From contig OY720344.1 of the NCBI GenBank assembly GCA_963082975.1, forward strand, positions 94,307,228-94,371,227: a stretch of 64,000 bases of DNA. Reading direction: 5' to 3'. Position numbers and translations under genes: made by a program. The notes under the pieces were generated by a model, which worked only from the letters and a program-made list of their open reading frames with translations, made no database searches and was not told the origin of the DNA. Origin of the DNA: Labia minor (lineage: Eukaryota > Arthropoda > Insecta > Dermaptera > Spongiphoridae). Of this stretch, positions 12,625-27,270 are shown one piece after another. Every line of letters starts with the position of its first letter. The stretch's first letter is position 1.

Positions 12625-13161
12625 CCAAAATAAAATTTTCGGTAATTATTCAGGTAAACTCATTTTCGAGGATTTGGATAATACTTTACCAGTAGATTCC
12701 TATTGCAATTCCAAATAAACTTTTCTTATGAAATTTTTTCGCGCCCCATCTAGTTTACGAGATAAACATTATTAAAATTTGCATATATATCCATTGATAT
12801 TCTATTTAGCTAGCATGTTTTATCTATTTGGCGCACTAATTTTCGGTTTTTTTTATAAGTTCGGTTTGGATTTATGAAAATTAAAAAAATAATTAAATAA
12901 TTTTCCTATATCCAAACCAAAAATTAGTGAATAAGTGAATAATTAGTGAATTAGTCAATAAAACATTACTTAATGGCACATTTCGACGTTCATAACTAAA
13001 CTGTCAAACTTAAAAAATCTTTATTTTAATAATTTTTATCTCGAAAACTATAAGATGCTGGGAAAAATTTCATAGGGAATTGCAAAAAGAACCTACTGGT
13101 AAAGTATTATCCGAATTCACGAAAATGAGTTTACCTGAATAATTACCTAAATTTATTTTGG
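12625..13161. mobile_element. MITE-like element with long terminal inverted repeats (family D, copy 1)
   Basis: Starts CCAAAATAAAATTTTCGG and ends CCTAAATTTATTTTGG. The inverted ends match over roughly 140 bases, including GGTAATTATTCAGGTAAACT, GGATAATACTTTACCAGTAG, ATGAAATTTTT and GAGATAAA.ATTATTAAAA. The centre has no coding frame. A truncated copy is at 30251-30665. Confidence 0.8.
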
Positions 13162-16100
13162 TTTGGAAAAAATAGAAAAATATTACTTTTTTAAAAAATA
13201 GACATTTATTAATTTTTCATTAGAGAAAAAACTAAATACATAAAAACATAAATTTAGATAATTATTATAATTAAAATTGAATAGCATAACTGAATAAAAA
13301 TTTAAAGGATACGAATCTGTATATACAGATACACAAAGGTAGATGAGAAAGACTTTTATTTAATTTTATAGTCATTAAAATTTATAGTAACGAGAATTTT
13401 TCAATATAATTGAAATTTTATAATATTAATTTAATTAATTCATGTGGTAATATTTATTAAAGTATTTTAATTAAAATGGACTTTATCCTCATTTGAAGCA
13501 TAAGTAGAAAATTTAATTATGATTCGTAATTTATATCATTTGACAGAAATATTTCTAAAAAAACTTGTACACACACAAATAGAAATAATAAATTAAACAA
13601 AAAACATTTGTATGGTTCTTCACGTAAAATTTACAAGTAAAATATTGAATATAACATTAAAATAAACGAAATGAAAAGTTGAAAGTATATTGTAATTATT
13701 GATTATTATTCCAAAACTGCTCACTTTCAAACAACTTACGAGTACATGCAATAATATTCATCTTTTTTCCTTAGATAATTATTATATCTTTTTAAAACAA
13801 TTTGCACTACATTTTTTCTCAATGTTTTCTCAAAGTTAAAAATTTGTGAATTCTTTGTAAATAAACCTTGTACTGTAAACCTTGATTTGTGGTATTACCT
13901 GTCACTATAGAATAAAAATTTGTAGAAATAGTTTGTTTATATAATACAAAATGTATTATTAATATAGTTATTATTATTATATCATTATACATTATTTTAA
14001 TATTTTATTTAAATATTAATTAATATTTTACGGTACCAACAATTGATCTAAGTTTGCCAAATTCCTTTTCAATTAGAATTTATTTTTAAAGAATTCCTAT
14101 CTTTTTTTAAATTCTTTTGTTCATTTTTAATTAAGATTTAAGATTAAAATAGTTTAGAAGAAAAATTTATTGTTTTATTTAATTCAATTAATATAAATTC
14201 AAATAGAGCTGAGATAATTTAATTACTTGAAATATACATATATATTAATTAATTTCAATTTAAAAATTGCGATTGGAATGTCTTTATTGAACAAATCTTA
14301 AATGTTGAACGAGAAATTAAAGAGTAACGAACTAAATCGGTCGTCTGCGCCTCGTCGCTCTGCAACCCTCCAAGTCTGTGATGGATGAGTTAACTTAACC
14401 AAGAATTAATCCGATTGAGTTTTAGAAAATATAAAAGCAATTAATATTGTTTTTTTTTCTTACTCATCCTTTCTATTTATTTTATTATTTATTGAGAAAT
14501 AAATTTAAAAAACAAATCAGTTTATTTGAAAAATACATGAAGTTTAAGTAGAATAAAGTTAAATGTTATTAAATGATTCAAATAAAGAGAGAAAAAAAAT
14601 TCCAAACTTAATTAATTCATTAATATTAAAATTAGAGAGAAAGATTTTTAATTAAATCTTTCATTTAGTGTTTTACCTGCTGGGAAAATGATTTAATTTA
14701 GGGGGGAAATGTTAACCAATATATAGATATATATTTTAATAAGCACTAAAAATTGAATTTTCTTTTAATTAATTTTATATGATTTAATTAAATTGAAATA
14801 ATTTTAATTATAAAAAAAGGAATTAAAATAAAAAATTAAATCAAGTTTAGCATTTATTTACCTATGGAATAAATATGCTGAAGGACAAGAAAGACAAAGA
14901 CATCAACCAATGATATATTAAAATAATTCAATAATTAATTTCTATATTTATTTTTCTTGTCTTTTATATATTAATATTTTTATATTTTTGTAAAGATTGT
15001 TAGTCTTGTAAGGGTCTTTTTTGGGGCTCAGTAATCACCAAAAATTAAAACAATAAAAAAATATATATAAAAAATAGATATTTCAAATTTCAAAGTGGTA
15101 ATTTTTCAAGAAATTTTGATATAATTTTTGTATTATATTTCTTTCCCCTTTTTGGGGTAGAATCAAAGTGGTAATTAAAATAAAAAAAAAATTGAAATAA
15201 CAGAAACTTAAACAGTCAATTAGTCAATTGGGCTAAAGAAAATTTAATTCAATTTCATTTTACATAAAATAATATATTCTTATAAAAAATCAAATCAAAC
15301 AAAAAAATAATTAGTTTTTTCTTTTTGTTTAGTTTTTTTTTATTTTTGTTTAAATTAAATAAAGTTCATTAGCTTGAAAAGAAAAATGACATGACAAAAA
15401 GGATGAAGAAGAGGGTGAAAAGGGGTGTACCCTTAAATAGTAATCTAAATGAACAAATTGGGGACGTTGAAAAGTGGGCTGGAGTGATTTTCATGGCTCA
15501 TTTCATAATGAAATCCTTCAACAGTGAAGCAAAAGCATCTTCTACTTTTCCAAGGAAGTTACTTTTAAAAGGGTTGAAAGCCAGCAAGCAAATTAATTGA
15601 ACAACCTTCATTCTAACAAATACGACCACCACCAATTGAAATAGAGTCCTTACTAATCTCATCTCTGTTCAATAAATAATTAAAGTAGAATTATACAAGT
15701 ATATTATATTATTAGATAGAAAAGTTTCTAAAAGTAATAATAAAACAAAAGAAAACAATTATGAAATCAATCACTAAAATTATTCAAGTTAATCTAACAA
15801 ATAATAATAGTTTCAGGGTGATTAACTCTGAAAATTTCAACGAGTTAATTCTTTTAGATTTGGATTTGATTAAAACTGGATATTATGACGAGGAATGCAT
15901 CAATATTTGAATTATACGACAATTTAATACTAGAGAATATAGGTAAAGTCAAAAATTATGGTAAACTTTAAAATTGTGTCTGCGAAGAATTTGGGATCAA
16001 TTAAGATTATATATTACATATTTCGTCCAAAAAAATATTTTTAAGATCTATTGACGTAAATTTTCTTGTATGCATTTTCAAAGCATTACAATCATCTTCT

Positions 16101-16564
16101 GTGATTATTGAAAACATCTTGAAATACTGCCTTGCTAAATTACAACTACTTACTCAATAGGTGAGGAAAGAAAAGAATATTCCCTAAAAAATAAGAATAA
16201 AACTATGAAATTGAAAAAGGTTTTTTTTATTTCGATTTTTTATTGAACATAGGCTTTTAATTTTTATTTATTTGTTGCTTTTTTAAAATAACATATACAA
16301 ATTGGTCTTAGTTTTTACTTTTTGATCGAAGTGGAAGGGATTTTCTTTTTTATATATATATTAATTATTGTAAAAATTAAAAAAATCTTGTGCCATAATT
16401 GTAATTGGAAATACATATTTTATTTTATTCCCTTTTAAGTTAAACAAATGTTTTATAATTTAATCTAAATAAACATAGACCCATTCAACATTTTTCAAAA
16501 GATATTAATAAAAAAAAATGAAATTATACCATCATGAACAATTATTTTTAAGTTAATTAATGTA
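13162..16564. other. AT-rich intergenic DNA
   Basis: No exon or complete element recognised. A short GC-richer patch (about 14335-14395) stands out without signals that fix its role. A 69-codon open frame at 15391-15600 looks like chance: no similarity noticed, no splice or promoter context. Confidence 0.4.
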
Positions 16565-17123
16565 TGTAGATAAGATTACGCAAAAACGGTTTGAGCTAGA
16601 ATTATTATTCAAAATTCGTAGTTTTCTATCAACTTCTGAGAAATGTAGCTCATTCGAAAGAGGGTCATTACCTACCACGTTTTCATTTCGAAAGAGAACC
16701 ATTACCTACCATGTTTTCATTTTTAACCCTCTAAACTAATCGTAAAAATAAAGATATATGCTTGATAGTTGTTCACATGATTAAAAATTGTATAAAACTG
16801 TTATATATAGAATTTCAGCTTGATTGAATCGCTGAAAGTACCGGAATTAATTTTTTAACACGTTGACTGGCAATTACGCGTCAACACGTGACGTGGTGCC
16901 ATCAACAAAGAGTCAAACACGTGCTGGTATAATAAATATTATTTATTAATTTGAATATTTATAATTTATTTAATTAAATTTAATGTTAATTAATCCAATT
17001 CCAATTTTCGAGATAGTCGAGTGGAGACATTCCATATTTTTTCTTAATTTTGAGCAGATTTAATAGAGTATCAATAGAATCACTCCAATTTCTATTTACA
17101 GAAATTACATTCTTTTATTTTGA
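16565..17123 (+). repeat. Dispersed repeat family A, copy 2
   Basis: Matches copy 1 at 9.4 kb from the AACGGTTTGAGCTAGAAT module through the CAACACGTGACGTGG block to the ATTACATTCTTTTATTTTGA end. An internal short duplication (GAAAGAG.....ATTACCTACC) is specific to this copy. Confidence 0.85.
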
Positions 17124-17239
17124 TTGAATATGCAGGTCAAGATCTCAATCGATAGATTTTATCGAACTTAAAGCTATGTGTTTTTTCTATTTTATTTCTT
17201 ACACGTATAGCTTATCTACTGCCTATTATCTACCCCTCC

Positions 17240-17352
17240 ATATATAAAATATTCCCATTCCCTTGAGTTAAAAGTGAGTTCCTTCCACGACCATCTTGAC
17301 CTTTTCTATCGGAAGGATTTTATCTTAAATGGTGTCGCTTCCGAGGATTGCT
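17240..17352 (+). promoter_or_regulatory. Possible promoter and 5' noncoding exon for Tdc
   Basis: TATATAAAATA at about 17241-17251 is followed by a less AT-rich stretch and a consensus donor GCT|GTAAGT at 17353, about 3 kb upstream of the acceptor that precedes the Tdc start codon. The arrangement would suit a short first exon starting near 17270-17280. An ATG lies inside it, and the exon is not confirmed. Confidence 0.3.
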
Positions 17353-17359
17353 GTAAGTC

Positions 17360-20311
17360 TTCTATCACAATGGAAGTTGATTAAACCTCAAGTACGTGAC
17401 GATTTTTCAAGCCATTTTCCATCCTTGGATGCTGTTAAATGGACCAATATCAAAGTGGAAAGCAGCTGTCCGTACCAGAGACGGACAATTATCCACAGGA
17501 GGAAAAGTTGGGTTGGGTTATGGTTAAGGATGTTTGCATAACGAATTTAATTAACCGACGAAACAACTTGAAAAGAAAACAAAACAAGCAATTATCAGGA
17601 ATTTCTAGTAAGAATTTTTTTTTCTATTTGTTTTCAACGGTTGAAACATCCTAAAATAACATAAAAGCTTTATACAAATGGTGTAATTAATATTTAGTAA
17701 AGAAAAAAAGTAATTTCAAATTTTCATAAAGAGAACAATCAACAAGGAAGAAGGAATAATAATTAGATCATTTCACTACCCAATTGTGTTTCGATTACAA
17801 AGCATAAGAATAAAAAGAACAAAATAGATAAAATGACAAATTCAATTATAAATGTTGATGTATTCAAATTGTTTTTGTGATCATTTATATAAATAGTTAG
17901 GAAAATAATTTTTTAGGGGAGATCTCTCTCTCTCTCTCGAATGAACAAAATGATCGACTATCGATTTCTAAGGAAGAAAGTTCATGAAATAGTTAATTAT
18001 AAATAAACTTAATTTTAATTTAGAGTTTGAACTTAATAATAAAATAATAAGAATAACAACAATATACAGATGTACAATGTACAGAAATCTTCAGAAGAAT
18101 GAAACAATAATGAATAATGAAATAAAAGAATTTTAGAAATTGTCATAATAATGAAAAGCAGATGAAGCTGATTAGGGAGTTAACGAATCCCTAACAAGAC
18201 AGTGTAAGGGGTGAGAGAGACATTTGAGGAAATTAATATTATTCATGATTTCTTTATTTTTCGTTCTCATCAAACATCCACGATAGTCGATTTCATCTCA
18301 CTTGCTATACAATGGGTAGCCAAGATTGCGGTTAAATTAAAGTGGAAGTAATAGGCGATGATGAATGCCAATAGAAAAGAAGAGTGGTGGAATGAAATTC
18401 AATGGAATTGCGATCGAGCTTGTCAAGAGCAAATTTTCTTCAATAAAAAATAAATAAATAAATAAATAAAATGAAAAATAGAGAGAAAATCAAAATTGAT
18501 TGAAAATAAAAAAAAAAATAAATTTTATTATTAAAATTTAAAGAGAAGCCCTTGATTTCTTCTATTTCACTGATGATGATGATGGGTAATAAAAGTGAAA
18601 TTATCATCTCTCTGATTGCTTAACCCTCAAGTGGAAGGATGCTGAAGAAATCCACAATCGTATACTGAAAAACAATTGAGTATTTAATTTAGACCAATTG
18701 ATGGATGGCTCCTTTTTCATTTATTGGTTTTTTTTTACCACTTTTAAAGCATTCAGCGGCACCCCTATCGAACCATAAAATCTAAATTAAAATTTAATTT
18801 TTATTTTTTTTTATTTTAATAGTTTTTATAAATATGCAATTTTTAATGTCTTGTTTTAAATCTCTATAAAAATTATATATTATAGTCAGGCTTAGGGTTG
18901 TAAAAGATTTATCCGAAATCATTAACAATGGAAATGTTACTAGTATTTTCTTTTATAATTATATAAATAAAAGTAGTATTATTTTCTTTCCAGCCCTTAA
19001 ATTTTTTAAATGTTAATATAATAAAAATTAATGTTGGAATATTAATTATACAGGCCAAAAAAATATAAAAACAACACCAAGATAGAGAGAAACAAAATAT
19101 TTAGATGAATGCATACAAAATTGTATCGGCTAGAACAGTGATTCCCAAAATGGTCTATATCGACCCCCAGGGGTCTATGACAAGCTGCAAGTGTTCTACC
19201 TCAGTGAAAAAATAATTTGGGGGTCCATAAAGTGAAAATAGGGATCCACGATAGTAGATCTCAACATACACCGTAATACCTATTTACTTATATTATACTA
19301 TCTTATAATATAACGGTGGCCAAACCCTGACTCTTTTTGAGTTTATTGTGCCTCAATTAAAAAAAAGGTAAAATTTGTTTTCCGATTTGGCTCTTAAACA
19401 TTTTCGATTTTTCAATATGGCTCTAAGTATCACCAAGTGTGGCCACTCCTGTTTTATATAACAGATAAACATATCTATAAAAGATCATAAGATAATTAAT
19501 TATACATAATAGAATTATTTAAAATTGAAGAAAAATAAAATAAATAAATACATTTTATTCAATATGATGACCAATTTTGTGGGTGCTTAAAAAAATGAAG
19601 AAATGGAGTATAATATAAACAGTTGGTTGTTTGAAAAAAATGCACTACTCTCTTTTGAGGAATACTTGGTTAATATTTATTCAATTTAATGATATTTAAC
19701 GAAGAGCTTGGAAGTTAAAACAAAAATGTTGAAATTCTATCTACTATTATTTTTAATAAAAAACTTTTTCTTTTAATTGTAGAGCTCATTAAAAGTGGTA
19801 GAATCAATATTTAATTTCAGGATTGAAATTAAAAAAAAATAAAATAAAATAAATTTTAATTAGTTTAATTTTTTATCAATTCTATTTTTTAAGCCTGAGA
19901 AAGGAAGATGACATTTCCTGATCAAATTTACAAAATGAAATGATGAAATATTTTATTGATTTAAATATATATATCTATATATCTATATCTATATATATAT
20001 ATATATTATATAAAAATGTTTAGGTTTTTTTTTTCAATGAAATAAATACTAGTTTAATACTAGGTCTAAGAGGATGCATGTTTTATTTAAATAGTTGATT
20101 TAAAAAGAAAATAATAGATTCAAAATTCAATTCATTAAAAAGCAATTGGGATTTTCATTGATTTCAAGTCCCGATTAGATGACAAATGACGTTAAAGCAA
20201 ATCGAATTAGTTAGGGTTTAGTCGACAGTCAATGGGCTTCTGGTCAACGATATCAAGCAATTGGCTCTGAATTGGTGCCTATGGGCTAATGAGGCATGTT
20301 TCCACGACTAG
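17360..20311. other. Intergenic or first-intron DNA upstream of Tdc, with hAT-type repeat fragments
   Basis: Contains a TC run near 17921-17938, a left end of a hAT-like element at 19136 (CAGTGATTCCCAAAATGG with nearby GACCCCCAGGGGTC), and a short element of about 140 bases at 19311-19451 whose ends are imperfect inverted repeats around GTGGCCA. If Tdc starts at one of the upstream islands this whole stretch is intron 1. Confidence 0.45.
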
Positions 20312-20312
20312 G

Positions 20313-20549
20313 ATGGACGTGGCCGAATTCCGGGTTCGCGGCAAGGAGATGGTCGAGTATATTTGCGAGTATCTGGAGACGTTGCCTTCACGGAGGGTTA
20401 CGCCCAGCGTTCTTCCAGGTTACCTAAGGGATCAAATACCTACAGAAGCGCCACAGGAGCCTGAATCCTGGGACGATATCATGAAGGACGTGGAAAATAA
20501 AATCATGCCCGGGGTAAGATGTTAACTATTTAAGTAATAACCAAATCAG

Positions 20550-20589
<40 letters not shown>

Positions 20590-23500
20590 TAATATAGAAT
20601 TAAAAAATAAACTCATAATTTTGTTACTAAACAGAATATTTGATTTTCATTATAGAAATATGAATTAATATTTTTTTTTAATTATTAATTATTGTTCGAA
20701 GAGATATATAAGGAAAATGAGCAGGTGGTTAATTTTTAAATATAGTATATATTTGTTTTTAATCATTAAATTAAAAAAAAATTCCCTGTAAGTTAGACAA
20801 CCGGCAATAAATAATAAAATTTAAAATAATAGTATCTGTGTGGTTCACAAATTATTATTTTAATTATTTGTTATTATGGGTCTATTCATTTTATTTTATC
20901 TAATTATTATGAATATCTTTCATTCAACTTTTCTTATTTTATAAATTTCTTTAATTGATAATCAATCAATTACTATTTTTTTTTTCAAAAACCCACAAAT
21001 TAAATTTTGTTATAAAAGTGTTAATATTAATTTATGCAAAATTCCACGTAGATGGGATCAGAGAGCTTGTTCATACCTGGTCGACAATGAATACAAAAAT
21101 ATTAATTTAATAATAATAATAATTCACATATATTAATGTAACCTCTTTCAAATTCCACTTTAATCAGAGTAATTTATATATTTATATATATATATATATA
21201 TATATTATTGACATCTGTTATTAATAAATTAAGGAATTATTAATTAATTGTATTTTTCTTTTAAATGAGACCTTTGCCAATCGATTCATCACCTCAAAGA
21301 CTCCCTAATATGTTAATTTCATAAATATCCTCTGCACCTTTTCAAGTTTTTAGAAATAAATTTAGTTATAAACAATTTTTTAATATAATAAGATTAGGTA
21401 ATATTAAATATTTCTCATTAAAAAAATAATATCTTCTCTCTATTATGTTATTAAATAATAATAAATTAAAACAAAATTTATATTTAGAAATTTCTGTTAT
21501 ATCGTTTATGCATTATTTTCAATTAAATCTATAATAAAATAATTAAGTTTATGAAAAAATTAATATTAAATTATGTAATTAGGTAACACACTGGCAACAT
21601 CCAAGATTTCACGCCTATTTTCCATCAGGAAACTCCTTCCCATCCATTTTAGGAGACATGCTTTCTGATGCTATCGGCTGTATTGGATTTTCTTGGGTAA
21701 GTCAATCACTCTTTTATTCTCATAATCCATTAATTATTCATTTTATCGATTATTTATTATTAATACCAAATGTTTTTAAAATTACATTAAATCATGATAA
21801 ATAAAGCATAAACCATTAAGCGTATATTTTAATAATAATAAATAACTAATTAATTAAAAATGTTACTTTCTTTAAAACAATATTTTTTTATTAATCATAA
21901 TAAAACTAAAAAATTAAAAGTAGATTTTTAATAGAAAAAAAATAATCACATACAGAAAAGCTTTTATAAATAATTCTATTTTTCTTACAATAAAATTTAT
22001 TTTTAAAGACCTATAATATAATATTATTATTTTTTTTAGAATGTGTTACTAACCTATATACGTATAATGTTTAATCCTAAATTGATAAATTTTTATTAAA
22101 TTTTATACAATTATTACATTAATATCAATAAATTTATTTATTATCTTAATTTTTCTATCCAATTAATTAATTGTAAGTTCTTCCACCATTGAATTTATTC
22201 TTAAATAATAATTTTTATTCCAAAGCAAATTAAAAATAAATACAATAGAATATGAAGTTTTAAAGAAATAATAATTTTTAATTTAATTATGTATCATTAG
22301 TCACTTGCATATAATGTTTTATGTATACAAACAACTTGCCATTCATATATATTCTAGAGTTAGAAATATTATATATTTTATTTATATATAAAAGTTTATT
22401 TATATTTTGCTGATAATGGTATTTTTATAAAATTTTCACACATTTCTAATGCTTATAATACTTAGATACAAATAAAATTTTGATAAACTTACACAAATTA
22501 TAAAGAAATAAAATGAGAAGAATTAATAATATTAATAATAATCAATCCATAATACTAATTCATGATGACCTCAGTCTGTCCTTAAGTGATGTAATCAGTA
22601 TGAAGATATTGTAGAAATGTTGAAATTAAAATATTATATTTTATATATTGTAGTATTATGACTTTAAAATTAATTTTAATTTTCAATTTGGGAATGAATG
22701 GTTAAAATTTTTTAAGTAGTAAGTAAAATTCCCTTCAAACAGTTTAACCTAAGAGGGTTTATTTTCTAGTATATAATCGTTTTATAAAGTCAATTTTCTT
22801 GAAAATACAATGATAAATTATATAAAAGCTATAAAAAAATCTTTTAAATAATTTTACATTAAATAAAATATTTATAAATACTATATATATATATATATAT
22901 ATATACTTATATTTCAGTTTAATAAGATAAATTTGAATTATGAGATAATGTCTTCATTTCCAGATAAGAATATTTATTTGAAATTTTTTAGAATTAAAAG
23001 AAATTGGTTTCGAATTTCTTATATACCTATATAATATATATATATAATTCAGTGTAAAATGTTTATATATTAAAACTAATATGTCACCCTTTGTGATTCT
23101 AGCAAAAGATCATCTACATATTTTGGAAAATATACTGTATATTTAATTATAAATTATTATTATATATCTATTATTGTAATTTACCCATCATATACCCTAC
23201 AATCAATGTTTATTATTCATTTCAAAAATTCCAAACGTTTTTCCGTCACATGCATGCTATCGTGCATTTAATGAGTGAGAACATTCTTAATTAGAGACCA
23301 TAGCTTCTATTGCGCTTAAACTAAACACCAAAGACTAGCAAAAAAGTGCAAATTCAAGTCATGATTTTTTATATTTATTATTCTTTCATCTATAATGAAG
23401 GTATTTTTTATCCTATGTTGCTAATTCATACTTTTTAATCCAAAGGCTACATAATAATAACAATCATCAACATTAATAAGTATTGCTATAGTGTGGTGAG

Positions 23501-26500
23501 CCTACTCTAAGCTATAATTAACCCCCAGTTTGTTTCTAGTGGTATTTTCGTTTATTTTCAAAATAATGATTTATTTTGGAATTTTCTCATCCCCTTTTAA
23601 TTGCTCCCTCTCAAGAGGTGACTCCAAATACTCAATGAAATTTATTTTTATTTTTATATGGCCTATGTTTTTGAAATTTAATTTTATTACAAACATTTTT
23701 TTTGAATTCATATGTTCATATGAGGGTAGATGAAAGAAAAGTCATTAAATGATCTATCTGAAAGTAAATATATTAAACAGACGCCAGTAGTATTTATTTA
23801 TATTTTATTATGAATGATTCCAGAATGTCAACCCATGGCAACTACAAATTTTCTATATCCTTTAAATATTTACATGTAGGTAAATGTTTCTGTTCTTGGT
23901 TGTTTTAGGCGGCAAGTCCAGCTCTCACCGAATTGGAAACTATAGTGCTCGACTGGTTAGGTGATTAATATAAAATAATAAACAAGTAAATTTATTTATT
24001 TAAGTAATATTAACAAATCTTTATATTTTAATTCATGTCCAGGTAGAGCAATTGGTTTACCAGATAATTTTCTAGCATTTGCTGAAGGGAGTAAAGGAGG
24101 CGGTGTAATTCAGGCAAGTTTCGTTGTTTTGTTTTTTCAGTGAATAAAATAAATAAATAGAATATTAGAATAATATAAAAAATATAAATAGATTTTATTT
24201 AATTATTATTTTATTTTTTTTAAATGTCAATAATCTGAGGTTAAAAAATTGTATTTTCAGACTTCGGCAAGTGAATGTGTACTTGTAACAATGTTGGCAG
24301 CCCGAGCACAGGCGTTGAAACATCTTAAACAACAGCATCCTTTTGTAGAAGAAGGTGCTTTATTAGGTAGATTGATGGCTTATTGTAGTAAAGAGGCTCA
24401 TTCCTGTGTTGAAAAAGCAGCCATGATTTGTTTTGTAAAATTGCGTATTCTTGAACCTGACGCGAGATGCAGTTTACGTGGACATATTCTTCGTCGGGTA
24501 AGAACAGAGTATATTGAAGAGTACTTTTCAAATTCAAATATATAACAATTGAATAAAAGTAGTTTTAACATTAAATGAATTTTAAAAAAGGTAAATTTTT
24601 GTTTTAATTAAATATAATTTTCATACACTAATAGTAGTATTTATTCAATATTAATATTTAGATTATATTATATTATTATATATTTATTAAAATATTTTTA
24701 AATATGTGTAACAAACAATTTTTGGTTTTAAATAAAATGTTTTTTTTGATATTCTAGGCAATGGAAGAAGACGAAGCAATTGGTTTATTCCCTTTTTTTG
24801 TTTCAACAACACTTGGTACTACCTCTTGTTGTTCATTTGATAATCTCCAAGAAGTTGGACCAGTCTGTGCTAGTTTTCCTTCTGTTTGGCTTCATGTTGA
24901 TGGAGCTTATGCTGGAAACGCTTTCATTTGCCCAGAATTAAAATATTTACTAAGAGGTATTTATGAGTCTGATATTTATTTTACATGGGGGAACGATGTG
25001 AACTAGAAAATTAAGAGAATGTCTTACAAATCCAGAGAATGTTGTTTATATAAAGGGTGAGAAATTGAGTTTAACTAAAGGACAGATATAGAAGAGAGTT
25101 TAACTGAAATATGTAACCCAAATGTTATTATTGTGAATGTGTGTAAGACAACGCCAAAGAGGTTGAAATAAAATCAATTAAATTGTATTTTTCAGGGATT
25201 GAGTATGCCGATTCCTTTAATACAAATCCTAACAAATGGCTGTTGACTAACTTCGATTGTTCGACTCTCTGGGTAAGAGACAGGATTCGTTTGACTTCTG
25301 CTCTAGTGGTCGATCCTCTCTATCTTCAGCACGGATATTCTAATGCGGCTATTGACTACAGGTATTTTAATGTTACTTTTAAATAATAACCACCAATTTA
25401 TATATAGGTAGATTCAAATAATATAATTTCTAACTTAGACATTGGGGTGTACCTCTGAGTCGTCGATTTCGATCTCTTAAATTGTGGTTCGTCTTAAGAA
25501 GGTACGGTTTATCCGGTCTGCAAAATTATATTCGTCATCATATCTCCCTGGCAAAAGCATTTGAAGCTTTAGTACTTAAAGATAGTCGATTCGAAGTTTG
25601 TAATGAAGTAAAAGTAAGTCAATGATTCTGGCAATAAAATAATCCGTTACATGATATATGATCATTCGTTTTAAATTACAGATGGGATTAGTCTGCTTCC
25701 GACTCCGAGGTTCGGATCAGCTCAATAAACAACTTTTGAGTGATATTAACGCTTCGGGAAGGATTCACATGGTTCCAGCATCTGTTAATGAAAAATATGT
25801 AATCCGATTTTGTGCAGTAGCTCAAAATGCTACTTTGGATGATATCAGTGAGCTTCTATGGTTCTTTTTAATTCTCATTAAAGAGCACGAATTAAAATCA
25901 ACTTTTGAATTAAATAATTTAAATCATAGTTCATAAATAAAAATAATTTTTTTTTTAAATTAATTCAAAATATAAAAATAAAATTTATAATAAAATAGAA
26001 AAAATTGTTCAGCATGGTTGAAAGATTCAAATATTTATAAAAATATTTATTTTGAAACTTAAGATTCAAAAGATAAATATGGATTTTTACAAAGTTATTT
26101 AAAAATGGTTAAATTAAAAAAATAAATAAATATATATATATAATTATATATATATATATATGAAGTAAAAATAAAATAAAAGGTTTCAATTGCATTGATT
26201 TAATAAATTGATTATATGAATTAATAAAGATTGAATAAATAAGATTAAAATTATGATATATAATTATTGAAAATTTATTATAGAGAATTATTTATATTCA
26301 TTTTCCTTTATACTTATACCTATAATTAATTCAAATCAAAAGAAAAAATATTTCTCAAATATATAACCAGTTTTTTTTTTAAAATTATTATTATTTTAAA
26401 AAATATAACTATTATATTATATGAAAAATTATTATTTAATCATTAATTTCATAAATTTTGGTAATTTTTCTATTATTTTTTTAATCAAGAAAACCACAGA

Positions 26501-27235
26501 ACAAAACCACTTATCAAGATAGAATAAACCTTGCTCTTGCAACAGGAAAAAAAATTTCATCGATGTTATAAATAAATATTAATGATAAACACGTTATCGG
26601 AAAATTTAAAAATTCAAAAATTTCCGTATTTCATATAAATTATAATTTATAAAAATTTAATTAATAGGAGTCATCCAATAATAATGTAAAATGAGAATGT
26701 AAATCTAATAAACTGAATGTGTAATTTTTCTAGATCATGCTTGGAACGTGATAACCGAGTTCGCAACGGAATTACTTGAAACATATAATCTCGAGAAAGA
26801 ACAGGTGAGAAATTTTAAAAAAATGTTATTTTTCCTATTAAAATATTATAAATATATAATTTAGATCAATAAAATACACATGAAAAAAACAATTATTTTC
26901 AGTAAATGTAAACAAATGCAATAAAACAAGGAAAAACTAATTAAGTTTAATGAATAAATAAATTGTAGTATAATTTATTATTTTATTATATATTTTTTCA
27001 GGATGAATTAAGCGAAATGGTTGATCGCAAGAAGGAAGAAACCCTGGCATACAAACGATCCTTCTTTGTTCGAATGGTCAGTGACCCAAAAATATATAAT
27101 CCAAAAATCGCCAAAAGTTTACCACCAAAAAGACAGCTGACTAGAAGTTCACGACAAGTGGATGAAGATGATTCGGAACCTAATACTGGAAACCGACAAG
27201 ACAATGGAGTCTCTATTCAAGCGCCAATGTAATAT

Positions 27236-27270
<35 letters not shown>

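Noticed and set aside
15391..15600. 69-codon plus-strand frame (MTKRMKKRVKRG...)
   Set aside because: Less AT-rich than its surroundings, but no domain, promoter or splice partner and no similarity I recognise; too weak to call a gene.
17329..17654. Two overlapping frames of about 70 codons on the plus strand
   Set aside because: No similarity or domain; better explained as part of a possible 5' noncoding exon and following intron.
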